A DNA stretch of 64,000 bases from Streptomyces sp. NRRL F-5122 (lineage in GTDB: Bacteria > Actinomycetota > Actinomycetes > Streptomycetales > Streptomycetaceae): assembly GCF_001507435.1 (NCBI RefSeq), contig NZ_LMWH01000290.1:62001-126000 (forward strand), in the 5' to 3' direction. Each line of letters opens with the position of its first letter. Within the stretch, counting starts at the first letter, position 1. The translations under genes and the position numbers were made by a program. Positions 26,316-33,829 of this stretch are shown here, one piece after another. The notes beneath the pieces are model-generated. The model made no database searches and was not told the DNA's origin. It was given only the letters and a program-made list of their open reading frames with translations.

Positions 26316-27689
26316 TCAGGTGTCGTACTCCTGGATCCGTCCGCCGTGACCGCGGTCGACGAGCGCGGGCAGCCGCTGCGTCAACTCGCCCACTGTCGCG
26401 GACACATCGACGGTCAGCAGCTCGCGGTCGCGCATCAGCACACACCCGTCGACGATCGTGGTGCTGACGTCCGACGCACGGACGCTGTGCACAAGAGTGG
26501 CTGCGAGGTCGTGGACGGGCTGGGTGTGCGGTCCGGTCAGATCCACCAGCACGATGTCGGCGCGGTGGCCCGGCGCGATCCTTCCGATGCGGTCGCCGAG
26601 CCCCACGGCCCGTGCACTCTGCAACGTGGCGTGGTGCAGGGCCTGCCGGGAGGTCAGCCAGCGCGGATCGCCCTCGGCCGACTTCTGCGCGAGGGAGGTG
26701 AGCGCCATGGACTCCCACACGTCCAGCGAGTTGTTCGAGGCGGCGCCGTCCGTGGCGAGGCCCACCGGGACACCGATGGCCCCCAGGGCCCGCACCGGTG
26801 TGGTCGTGGGCCAGGCGAACTTGAGATAACCGCGCGGCGCCGTCGCCACGGCCACACGTGCGTGCGCCCGCTCCAGCACGGGCAGGTCCCGGTCCAGGAT
26901 GCCGGTGCCGTGTGCGATCAGCACGTCCGTGTCGAGGAGTCCGGCGGTCTCCAGGATCTCGACGGGGGTACGTCCGTACCGCGCCAGGCTGGTCTCGGTC
27001 TGTTCGAGGTTCTCGGCCGCGTGGATGTGTACGGGCAGACCGTGCTCGCGGGCGAGCTCGGCGGTGGCCGCGAGGTCCGCGTCGCCGACGGTGTAGGGAG
27101 CGTGCGGGGCGAGCGCTGTGGTGATGCGTCCGCCTGCGGTCCCCCGGTGCCTCAGCGCGAACTCCAATGACGTCCGGCGGCCCTGTGCGCCCTGGCTGGA
27201 GAAGAACGCCTCACCCAGATGGGCGCGGAGTCCGGAGTCGACGACGGCGGAGGCGACGGCCTCCATCGAGAAGTAGTGGTCGGCGAAGCACGTGACACCG
27301 GCGCGGATCATCTCCGCGCAGGCGAGGCGCGCCCCCAACTCCACATCCCTGGCAGTGAGGTTGGACTCGATGGGCCAGACGTAGTCGTTGAACCACTCCC
27401 CCACCGGCAGATCCTCGGCGATGCCGCGCAGGGCGGCCATCGGGGAGTGGGTGTGGCAGTTGATCAGACCGGGCAGCGCCACCTGCCCACGTGCGTCGAT
27501 GCACTCGAGGGCGGGCAGGTCCCGGGTGTCCGAGGCGGGTGTCACCGACACGACTGCCCCGTCCCGTACGACGATCGCGGCGTCCTCCGCAAAGCCGATC
27601 CGCTCCTGGTCGTCGTGCACGAGGACGGTGCATCCGGTGATGACGAGGTCGGACGGAGGCGACGGCCGATCGGCCGGAGTCGACGTCAT
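26316..27689 (-). CDS. Amidohydrolase family deaminase (TRZ/ATZ, MTA/SAH deaminase-like)
   Basis: This 457-residue metal-dependent hydrolase has the TIM-barrel amidohydrolase pattern: HxH metal ligands in INCHTHSPMAAL, the Glu in WPIESNLT, His in PVHIHAAENLEQ and Asp in GLATDGAASNNSLD. The set matches the family of S-adenosylhomocysteine/methylthioadenosine deaminases and 8-oxoguanine or chlorohydrolase-type enzymes. The ATG at 27689 follows GGTGACGGG; apparent extension of the frame upstream is read-through of a different gene's antisense. The substrate is probably an adenine-type base or nucleoside, inferred from family. Confidence 0.87.
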   Translation of the reverse strand: MTSTPADRPSPPSDLVITGCTVLVHDDQERIGFAEDAAIVVRDGAVVSVTPASDTRDLPALECIDARGQVALPGLINCHTHSPMAALRGIAEDLPVGEWFNDYVWPIESNLTARDVELGARLACAEMIRAGVTCFADHYFSMEAVASAVVDSGLRAHLGEAFFSSQGAQGRRTSLEFALRHRGTAGGRITTALAPHAPYTVGDADLAATAELAREHGLPVHIHAAENLEQTETSLARYGRTPVEILETAGLLDTDVLIAHGTGILDRDLPVLERAHARVAVATAPRGYLKFAWPTTTPVRALGAIGVPVGLATDGAASNNSLDVWESMALTSLAQKSAEGDPRWLTSRQALHHATLQSARAVGLGDRIGRIAPGHRADIVLVDLTGPHTQPVHDLAATLVHSVRASDVSTTIVDGCVLMRDRELLTVDVSATVGELTQRLPALVDRGHGGRIQEYDT

Positions 27690-27825
27690 CCCGTCACCGT
27701 ACGACGCGGTCGTATCCCTGGGCGACATGGACCACGCATCCCGCCACCGCCCTGTTCCCTCGCCGGATCCGCGCGCACTCTGGCAGCGGCACAGCCCGCC
27801 ACCCGGCCTCCGGAAGGAACCCGGC

Positions 27826-28777
27826 ATGCTCCTCGGCACCTGGAACCTGGAGAACCTGTACCGGCCCGGAGGCCCGTACGCCCCAAGGACAAGGCCGCGT
27901 ACGAGACCAAGCTGGCCGCCCTTGCCGCGGTGATCACGGAACTGGACCCGACGCTGCTCGGGGTCCAGGAGGTCGGGGACCCGGAGGCGCTCGAGGACCT
28001 TGCCGGGATGCTGGGCGGCCGGTGGCACGTCACGGTCTCCCGCCATCCCGACGACCGCGGCATCCGGGTCGGCTTCCTCAGCCGTTCGCTGCCGCGGGTG
28101 CTCGCCGACACGAACGAGTTCCCCGGACGGCTGCTCCCCGTGCAGGCCGACGACGAGGGGACGACCGCGGCACACGCCGGCCGTGGCCTGCTGGCGGTGG
28201 AGGTCGCAGTCGAGGGAGTGACCCTGAAGGCCGCGGTGGCCCATCTGAAGTCCAAGCTGCTGTCCTGTCCGGGCGGCCGGTTCCAGCCGCGCGACGAGGG
28301 CGAGCGGGCCCGCTGCGCCGCGTACGCCCTCTACCGGCGTGCCGCCGAGGCGACGCCCCTCCGCGCACTCGCCGACGAGTTGCTCGCGGGCGGGGGCGAC
28401 AGAGACGACGTCGCCGTACTGGGCGACATGAACGACGAGGTGCAGGCGGCCACCACCCAGATCCTGCTGGGCCCGCCCGGCTCCGAGATCGGCACCCCCG
28501 GGTACGAGCACCGGGACCGCGGCGACGCGCAGCGCCTGTGGGACGTGGCGCCGCTCATCCCCGCGGAGCAGCGCTACTCACGCATCACCTCGGGGCGACG
28601 CGAACTGATCGACCACATGCTGGTGAGCCACCGAATGGTGCACCGGCTGACGGCGGCGGGCGCCGGCCTGCCGGGCGACAACGCCCCGCGTCTGCCGTCG
28701 GTCGGCGCCGACCCGGGCGAGCGGCGGGGGCACCGGGTTCGGACCACGCACCGGTGTGGGTGCGCCTGGACTCGTGA
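27826..28777 (+). pseudogene. Endonuclease/exonuclease/phosphatase family protein, two frameshifts
   Basis: An EEP-fold nuclease/phosphatase can be read only by changing frame twice. It starts at ATG 27826 (AAGGAA upstream) as MLLGTWNLENLYRPGGPYAP. At the CCCC run 27881-27884 the frame shifts and continues KDKAAYETKLAAL with VQEVG, AVAHLKSKLL, VLGDMNDE and ELIDHMLVSHR. At the GGGGG run 28726-28730 it shifts again to end GSDHAPVWVRLDS. Restoring one base at each site gives exactly 954 nt, or 317 residues with all EEP motifs. Either two assembly errors or a recent pseudogene would explain this. Confidence 0.8.
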
Positions 28778-29098
28778 GAGCGGCCGGACCGCGAGGGGCA
28801 CCCCGATCGGCTCCCTGCCTCCGGTGCCCGGCCGTCCACGCCGTTCGGCGCGCGGTTCCGGTCACGGCGGGGCGTGAGACGTCGTCATGTCGTCGGGACA
28901 CCCGGTGCGGGCGGCTTCGGCGGTGTGGAACGAAGCCTGGAAGCGGCGTCCCCGGCAGACACAACACCCCGAGCATGTACGGCGGTCCGGGCCTGCGGGA
29001 ACGGGAGCGGGCCCGAGGGCGTAGCCGGCCCCCGGGCCCTGGAATGCCGCCCATATGGGCACGCCGGCACGCTTGAGGACCCAGGTCAGTCGTCATGT
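28778..29098. other. Non-coding stretch between EEP gene and tRNA-like RNA
   Basis: No reading frame here has coding character or a recognisable product. The part nearest 29099 is downstream flank of the minus-strand RNA locus and contains ACGAC (29086-29090 region on the minus strand), which could pair with GTCGT just upstream of the first tRNA-like module. Nothing else is identified. Confidence 0.4.
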
Positions 29099-29167
29099 CG
29101 CCGCGTCCTGCCTTTGGACCATCGCGCATCGAGCTGCGCGAGCTGGACTTGAACCAGCACTTCGACG
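29099..29167 (-). ncRNA. Permuted tRNA-like module 2
   Basis: Read on the minus strand, the order is: anticodon-stem 3' strand CGTCG (29167-29163), 4-nt variable region, T arm GCTGG-TTCAAGT-CCAGC (29158-29142), acceptor 3' strand TCGCGCA (29141-29135), 6-nt loop, acceptor 5' strand TGCGCGA (29128-29122), TG as positions 8-9, D arm GTCC-AAAGGCA-GGAC (29119-29105), G, then anticodon-stem 5' strand CGGCG (29103-29099). The acceptor pairs 7/7, the T stem 5/5, the D stem 4/4 and the anticodon stem 5/5 with one G-U. The halves are in reverse of normal tRNA order. Confidence 0.78.
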
Positions 29168-29241
29168 TCCCGGGGCCTGGGCCCGGTCGATCCGGCGATC
29201 GGCGGCGAATGCTGAGTCTGGAGCAAGAGTCTGAGATTGAT

Positions 29242-29321
29242 CGCGGTCTGCCTCTGCCAATTGGGCTACCGCGGCAGGTAGTTGTGCCGCGGGGAGGACT
29301 CGAACCTCCACTGGGACCGCG
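29242..29321 (-). ncRNA. Permuted tRNA-like module 1
   Basis: Read on the minus strand: extended anticodon-stem 3' strand CGCGGTC (29321-29315), variable CCAGT, T arm GGAGG-TTCGAGT-CCTCC (29309-29293), acceptor 3' strand CCGCGGC (29292-29286), 10-nt loop, acceptor 5' strand GCCGCGG (29275-29269), TA as positions 8-9, D arm with AATTGGCAG loop (29266-29250), A26, then GACCGCG (29248-29242). Acceptor 7/7 and T stem 5/5 pair perfectly; U8, A14, G18-G19 and A21 of real tRNAs are kept. The topology is a circular permutation with the acceptor end closed by a loop, as in the tRNA-mimic module of YrlA-type Y RNAs. Confidence 0.82.
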
Positions 29322-29362
29322 TCGTCACGACAAGCTTCAGCTTCAGCTTGCGCTCCTCGCGC

Positions 29363-29391
29363 ACCCCGGCCGTCGTTCGTGATGGCCGGGG
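29363..29391 (-). terminator. GC hairpin between the 254-aa gene and the tRNA-like RNA
   Basis: CCCCGGCC (29363-29370) and GGCCGGGG (29384-29391) form a perfect 8-bp stem with a 12-nt loop, starting 11 bases after the stop of the 29403-30167 gene. It may end that message or act as a processing/stability element that separates the tRNA-like RNA from a common transcript. No U tract follows. Confidence 0.5.
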
Positions 29392-29402
29392 AGTTCTTGA
29401 GG

Positions 29403-30167
29403 CTACCCGAACAGATAGCCGAACACGGCGTCCCCGACACGCTGGTCGACGACGTCCGCTCCGTTCGCCTCCTCCCGGGCGAACTTGACGGCCTGCTGCA
29501 GCCTCTCGACCCGGTCCAGCAGCTCGTTCACACGGCGGGCCGGCAGGGCTCCGGAGAACTTCACCGTCGTCCAGTACCCGACGGGCACGTCCTCGTAGTA
29601 CACCTCGACCTGTGCCGGGTGCTTCTCGGTGGCCTCCGCCTTCACATGGTTGCGGGGCACCTTCTTCGTGCGCAGCGTCCGCACCGGCTCGGTCTTCCAC
29701 GCGTCGGTGGACGGGTCCTGCACCCAGGACTCGGAGGCGTCGAGGAGCGGCAGCTTGCGGACGAAGGTGTTGAGGTCGACGAGCTGCTTCTCCAGGAAGA
29801 GCAGATAGGCCACGGGAACGTCCGCGACGAGCACCCGCCCGTCCACCTTCACGTCCGCCCTGGCGGTGCAGTTGGCCCAGTCCTTCGTGGCGGTGACGTC
29901 GAACAGTCGCGTGAGCGTCTCCGCGGTCCGCCGCAGCACGTCCTCCGCCTGCACCTGGACTCGCGTCGACTCGGGCGGCAACTGCTCGCCCTCTTCGTCC
30001 TTCGGCTGGTACGTACGCGAGATGCCGGCCAGCAACGCGGGCTTCTGCAGCCCGTGGTGGGCGGCGGTCAGGTCCTGGTGCGACTTGGACTTGATGCCCT
30101 TCTCGACTGCGATGATCTGATTGAGTTTCGCCACGCCCGCGACGGTAGCAGCGTCAACTGAGGTCAT
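29403..30167 (-). CDS. Conserved protein of unknown function, upstream of tRNA-like RNA
   Basis: I recognise this 254-residue protein as a conserved actinobacterial type but cannot assign a function. It is soluble and charged: N-terminal AKLNQIIAVEKGIKSKSHQDL, a central region with RVLVADVPVAYLLFLEKQLVDL, a Lys-rich segment RTKKVPRNHVKAEATEKHP, and a helical end with RRVNELLDRVERLQQAVKFA. The start ATG 30167 overlaps the upstream nucleotidyltransferase stop (ATGA) and has no ribosome site of its own, so translation is coupled. The tandem permuted tRNA-like RNA begins about 80 bp after its stop, hinting at an RNA-related role. Confidence 0.75.
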   Translation of the reverse strand: MTSVDAATVAGVAKLNQIIAVEKGIKSKSHQDLTAAHHGLQKPALLAGISRTYQPKDEEGEQLPPESTRVQVQAEDVLRRTAETLTRLFDVTATKDWANCTARADVKVDGRVLVADVPVAYLLFLEKQLVDLNTFVRKLPLLDASESWVQDPSTDAWKTEPVRTLRTKKVPRNHVKAEATEKHPAQVEVYYEDVPVGYWTTVKFSGALPARRVNELLDRVERLQQAVKFAREEANGADVVDQRVGDAVFGYLFG

Positions 30168-30958
30168 TCGAAGGATTTTCCGACGGCGGAGTCCTTCGCG
30201 GAGGACAGGGCGTCCGCGAAGAGCTCCCCGGCCGTCCCGATGCCCTCGGCGAGTCTGCCGGGGTGTGCGCCCAGACCCGCCACGATCCCGTCGACGCCCC
30301 GCAGTCCCGCCCGCTCCAGCAGCAGTTTCTCGTTGGTGACCCACTCCCCCCTGGCCGCGAGCACGGCGTGGGCGGTCTGTGTCGCGGCCAGCGCCAGGGC
30401 GCCGGCCACCTCGGTGAGGCGGCCCTTCGGGGCATGCGCGGCCTTCGCGTACGAGAGCGTGGCACCTGCCGTGCCGTACCAGCGTTCCGGCGCGGAGGCC
30501 CGCAGTTTCGGCGGATAGGTGTCCGGGCGGTCGAGCGTGCCCCGCAGTACACGGTTGATCGCCAGCTCGGCCACGACCAGGTAGCTCGGGATGCCGGCGA
30601 GGTGGAAGAGCAGCGGCTCCACATGGAAGCGGCCGGCCTCGGCCTCGGCCCACTCGTGCTCCACCACGTCGAGATCGCGGTAGTGGACGTCGACGCGGCG
30701 GCCGTCGATGGTCAGCCAGGCGCCGCCGTTGAACACTCCCCCGCCCCAGTCTCCGATCCCGCTGACCTCGCCGGGCCAGCCGACGGCCCGCAGAGCGGCC
30801 GGGTCGAACGTCCGGCCCCGGTAGTACACGGCCAGGTCCCAGTCGCTGTCCGGGCGGTGGGTGCCCTGCGCGCGGGATCCGCCGAGGGCGACGGCCCCGA
30901 CTCCGGGAAGGGCGGCGAGGCGGTCGGCCACCTCGTCGAGGAACGCCTGCTCGTCCAC
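30164..30958 (-). CDS. Pol beta-superfamily nucleotidyltransferase domain protein
   Basis: This 264-residue protein has the minimal nucleotidyltransferase signature GSRAQGTHRPDSDWDLAVY (about residues 22-40): hG[G/S], then the Dx[D/E] metal pair as DWD. A third acidic position is offered by GRRVDVHYRDLD. Its C-terminal half is helical. Relatives include tRNA and antibiotic nucleotidyltransferases and MNT-type AMPylating antitoxins. GTG 30958 has GAGGGGAG close upstream. It is coupled by ATGA to the 254-aa gene, with the tRNA-like RNA beyond, so RNA 3'-end modification is one possible role (inference). Confidence 0.85.
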   Translation of the reverse strand: MDEQAFLDEVADRLAALPGVGAVALGGSRAQGTHRPDSDWDLAVYYRGRTFDPAALRAVGWPGEVSGIGDWGGGVFNGGAWLTIDGRRVDVHYRDLDVVEHEWAEAEAGRFHVEPLLFHLAGIPSYLVVAELAINRVLRGTLDRPDTYPPKLRASAPERWYGTAGATLSYAKAAHAPKGRLTEVAGALALAATQTAHAVLAARGEWVTNEKLLLERAGLRGVDGIVAGLGAHPGRLAEGIGTAGELFADALSSAKDSAVGKSFE

Positions 30959-31158
30959 CGGTCTCCCCTCGTCATGGGCACGGAAGGCCCACCGTAGCCC
31001 GCAGGCGACCCTGCGTCCGCCGGTTTCGACGGGGCCGGGGCGTCCGTGCGGGCGCGGAAATCGGGATGCGGTGACCGAGCCGAACACGCATCATCGGCGG
31101 GTTGTCGTCGGACCGGCGCACGGCCGGTCCGGACCGGTCCTCGACCCCGGGAGCTCTC

Positions 31159-31581
31159 ATGCCGAAACGCATCACCGTGCCCTCCCTGTTTCCCCCGCCC
31201 CGCTATGCGCACGCCTCCGTCGTGGAGGCGGGAACCCGGCTCGCGTTCCTCGCCGGCGCGGTACCCCTCGACGCCGACGGAAAGCTCATCGGCGAGGGCG
31301 ATCCCGTACGGCAGGCCCGGCAGGTGCTCGCCAACCTCGACGAGCAACTGCGCGCGGCCGGCAGCGACCTGGAACACGTCGTGTCGACGGACGTCTACGT
31401 GGTGAGCAGCGAGCCCGCCGTGCTCTCCGCGGTCTGGGACGTCGTCGAGGCCTCGGCGCTCAGCACCGGGCCGCATTCGTCGACCCTCATCGGCGTGGCC
31501 TGCCTCGGCTACACGGGACAGCTTGTGGAGATCACGGCGACGGCCGTCATCCCCGGAGAGGTCGAGGGGGCCGACGCCTAG
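31159..31581 (+). CDS. RidA family (YjgF/YER057c/UK114) protein
   Basis: This 140-residue protein matches the RidA superfamily: YAHASVVEAGTRLAFLAGAVPLD at the start, QARQVLANLDEQLRAAG in the middle, and VVSTDVYVV before STLIGVACLGYTGQLVEI. RidA hydrolyses reactive enamine/imine intermediates made by PLP enzymes; several subgroups lack the catalytic Arg. The expected R-V-E-V region here reads CLGYTGQLVEITATAV, with no Arg visible, so it may not be an archetypal RidA. GGGAG precedes ATG 31159. It diverges from the nucleotidyltransferase gene. Confidence 0.87.
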   Translation: MPKRITVPSLFPPPRYAHASVVEAGTRLAFLAGAVPLDADGKLIGEGDPVRQARQVLANLDEQLRAAGSDLEHVVSTDVYVVSSEPAVLSAVWDVVEASALSTGPHSSTLIGVACLGYTGQLVEITATAVIPGEVEGADA

Positions 31582-31630
31582 CACGCCGTGTCTCGTACCG
31601 GAGGTCTCGCGCCGTGCCTCCCGGCCGGTT

Positions 31631-32332
31631 CTAGGGTTCGGTCGGCAGGCCCGCCGCCTCGGCCGCCGTCCGCAGCACGTCCCGCAGCATCTCGGGGGTG
31701 AGCAGTCCCGTGAAGGTGTTGCGCTGGCTGACGTGGAAACAGCCGAAGAGGTCCAGTCCGTCCAGCTGGACCCGGGCCCCGTGCCGGAACACGGGCCGTG
31801 GACGGGGCACCGCAAGGCCTGCCTCCGCGAGTGCGGTCAGGGTCGACTGCCACCCGAAGGCGCCGAGCGCGACCACGGATCTCAGGGACGGGCGCAGCAG
31901 CCGCAGCTCCTCTACGAGCCATGGCCTGCAGGTGTCCCGTTCCGCGGGGGTCGGCTTGTTCTCGGGCGGTGCGCAGTGCACCGGCGAGGTGACCCGTACT
32001 CCGTACAGCTCCAGGCCGTCGTCGGCGGACACGGATGTGGGCTGGGACGCCAGCCCCACGTCGTGCATTGCCGCGTACAGCACGTCTCCGGACCGGTCCC
32101 CGGTGAACATGCGCCCGGTCCGGTTTCCGCCGTGGGCGGCGGGAGCGAGGCCGACCACGAGCATCCGGGCGTCGTGCGGTCCGAAACCCGGCACCGGCCG
32201 GCCCCAGTACGTCCAGTCGGCGAACGCGACGCGCTTGGTGCGGGCCACCTCCTCCCGCCATGCGACCAGGCGAGGGCAGGCACGGCATCCCGTGATCCGA
32301 TCGTCCAGCCGGGCGAGACTGCTGAGGTCCAT
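31631..32332 (-). CDS. Family 5 uracil-DNA glycosylase (UDGb type)
   Basis: This 233-residue enzyme excises uracil from DNA. The N-terminal CRACPRLVAWREE supplies part of the 4Fe-4S Cys set. Motif A is VVGLAPAAHGGNRTGRMFTG, characteristic of family 5, whose members lack the usual catalytic Asp/Asn in motif A. Later Cys residues occur in SPVHCAPPENKP and RDTCRPWL, and the motif B-like CFHVSQRNTFTG follows. It converges with the RidA gene across 49 bp. ATG 32332 opens the family N-terminus. Confidence 0.9.
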   Translation of the reverse strand: MDLSSLARLDDRITGCRACPRLVAWREEVARTKRVAFADWTYWGRPVPGFGPHDARMLVVGLAPAAHGGNRTGRMFTGDRSGDVLYAAMHDVGLASQPTSVSADDGLELYGVRVTSPVHCAPPENKPTPAERDTCRPWLVEELRLLRPSLRSVVALGAFGWQSTLTALAEAGLAVPRPRPVFRHGARVQLDGLDLFGCFHVSQRNTFTGLLTPEMLRDVLRTAAEAAGLPTEP

Positions 32333-32431
32333 GACTCCACGGTAGGACGTGCCGGTACGGGCCCGGACCCGAGGCGCCCCGTTCGGAAATGCCGTGCGGT
32401 CCACGCAGCTCAGGGGACTAAGGTCGGGACC

Positions 32432-33163
32432 ATGGCTTCTGTACGTGCGGACGACGACAGGACGGGCCGGACGGTCGCGGACCGGGAGTCCGGGGTCGGC
32501 CTGGACCGCGAGGCGGAGGACCGGCGGGACACCGGCACGAGCGGGACGAGCCGTGCATCCGACGCATCGGGCCCGGAGGACACGGGCCACGGCGCCGCGG
32601 GCGGGCAGGCCATGGATGCGAAGACCGCCTCCGCGGTGGCGGCCGCGAAGGCGGCCGGGCCGTCCAACGGCGAGAGTGTGCGCATCGACAGCTGGATCTG
32701 GTCCGTGCGGCTCGTGAAGACCCGCTCGATCGGCGCCGACGCCTGCAAGGGCGGCCATGTGCGGGTGAACGGTGAGCGTGTGAAGCCCGCGTACGCCGTC
32801 CGCGTCGGCGACGAGGTGCGCCTGCGGCACGAGGGCCGGGAGCGGATCGTCGTCGTCAAGCAGCTGATCCGCAAACGGGTCGGAGCCCCGGTGGCCGTCC
32901 AGTGCTACATCGACAACAGCCCGCCCTCGCCGCCCCGCGAGGCGGTGGCCCCGGCCGGCATCCGCGACCGCGGCGCGGGGCGCCCCACCAAGCGCGACCG
33001 CCGCGAGATGGAACGCCTTCGCGGCCTCGGAGCGGCACCCGGCGGCTTCGCCGAGGCTCTTCGGACACAGGGCCAGGGCCGGTCGCAGAACCGATCGGCC
33101 GGCCGGCGCCCGTCCGAAGGCCGCGGCCGGGCGGACGACCAGGGCGGCGCCGAGGGGCTGTGA
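32432..33163 (+). CDS. S4-domain RNA-binding protein (Hsp15-like)
   Basis: An S4 RNA-binding domain occupies about residues 82-150: VRIDSWIWSVRLVKTRSIGA then GHVRVNGERVKPAYAVRVGD. E. coli Hsp15, the closest named type, binds stalled 50S subunits carrying nascent chains. The 75-residue N-terminus and the C-terminal tail are Gly/Arg/Asp-rich and disordered; an internal ATG at 32615 would remove most of the N-terminal part and give a more ordinary length, so the true start is uncertain. Basic motifs (GRPTKRDRREMERLR) favour RNA contact. Confidence 0.82.
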   Translation: MASVRADDDRTGRTVADRESGVGLDREAEDRRDTGTSGTSRASDASGPEDTGHGAAGGQAMDAKTASAVAAAKAAGPSNGESVRIDSWIWSVRLVKTRSIGADACKGGHVRVNGERVKPAYAVRVGDEVRLRHEGRERIVVVKQLIRKRVGAPVAVQCYIDNSPPSPPREAVAPAGIRDRGAGRPTKRDRREMERLRGLGAAPGGFAEALRTQGQGRSQNRSAGRRPSEGRGRADDQGGAEGL

Positions 33164-33279
33164 GAGCGGGCCACGGAGCGTGGACCGCACCAGGGAGCGA
33201 GGCGGCGGGCCGTGCCGGGGCGGTCCGGCCCGGATGTCCCTCTCGCACCGGCACATGAGCGGCCGCAGGCTCGGGGCGG

Positions 33280-33729
33280 TCATGCCCCGTGTCGTACGGG
33301 ACGGAGCAGCTCGGCCGTGCGGTGGCGGCGGGCCCAGGCGATCAGGATCAACGGGACGAGCAGCATCAGCGGGGTAGCCGCGTTCTGGCCGTCGAAGACC
33401 GTGAGCTGCACGATGAAGGCACCTACCATCAGCGCGGACAGCGCCACCGCCGCGACCGACGACAGCACCGGGATCAGCAGCGCGATCGCCCCGGCCAGTT
33501 CCAGTGCGCCGATGATGTACATCCCCGTGCTTCCCCAGCCGATCCTGTCGAAGGACTCGGCGGCCGACGGATGCGCGATCAGTTTGGGCAGCGCGCTCGC
33601 GACTGCGTAGAAGAGCGCGAGCGCGATCTGCAGCGCGTACAGGGAGATCTCGGCACGACGGCCGCGGCTGCGCCCGTGGTCCGTGGAGGGGACGGCGGAA
33701 GCGGCACGGGGTGCGGTGGTCCCGGACAT
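33280..33729 (-). CDS. DoxX family membrane protein
   Basis: This 149-residue protein has four membrane helices (about 28-48, 68-88, 92-112, 118-136), matching the DoxX family of small quinone/redox-linked membrane proteins. ALFYAVASALPKLIAHP is the typical first-helix end and MYIIGALELAGAIALLIP the second. ATG 33729 is preceded by AGGAG. The N-terminal 25 residues are polar and Arg-rich. A function beyond membrane redox balance or integrity cannot be assigned. It converges with the S4 gene. Confidence 0.86.
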   Translation of the reverse strand: MSGTTAPRAASAVPSTDHGRSRGRRAEISLYALQIALALFYAVASALPKLIAHPSAAESFDRIGWGSTGMYIIGALELAGAIALLIPVLSSVAAVALSALMVGAFIVQLTVFDGQNAATPLMLLVPLILIAWARRHRTAELLRPVRHGA

Positions 33730-33829
33730 GGGGTGCTCCTCGGTGATCAGGTGCTCGGTGCTGTCACAGAGGCAGACCCGTGTGCTTGCCACAACTCATC
33801 GCCGTCCGCCGCCGTGTTTCCCGGAGACC

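Noticed and set aside
26316..28511. A 731-residue fusion of amidohydrolase with an upstream domain
   Set aside because: The upstream part is antisense to the frame-broken EEP gene; a good start and conserved N-terminus occur at 27689.
29099..29321. Two ordinary tRNA genes, or a permuted tmRNA
   Set aside because: In normal order neither 5' half pairs with the 3' half that follows it; only the swapped pairs form 7-bp acceptor stems. The acceptor and T-arm sequences do not resemble tmRNA, and no tag-peptide reading frame is evident.
29266..29700. A 144-codon open frame on the minus strand that reads through the hairpin and into tRNA-like module 1
   Set aside because: It is out of frame with the conserved 254-aa gene it overlaps, and its C-terminus (SQWRFESSPRHN) is simply a translation of a T arm. 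It is a by-product of the RNA gene.
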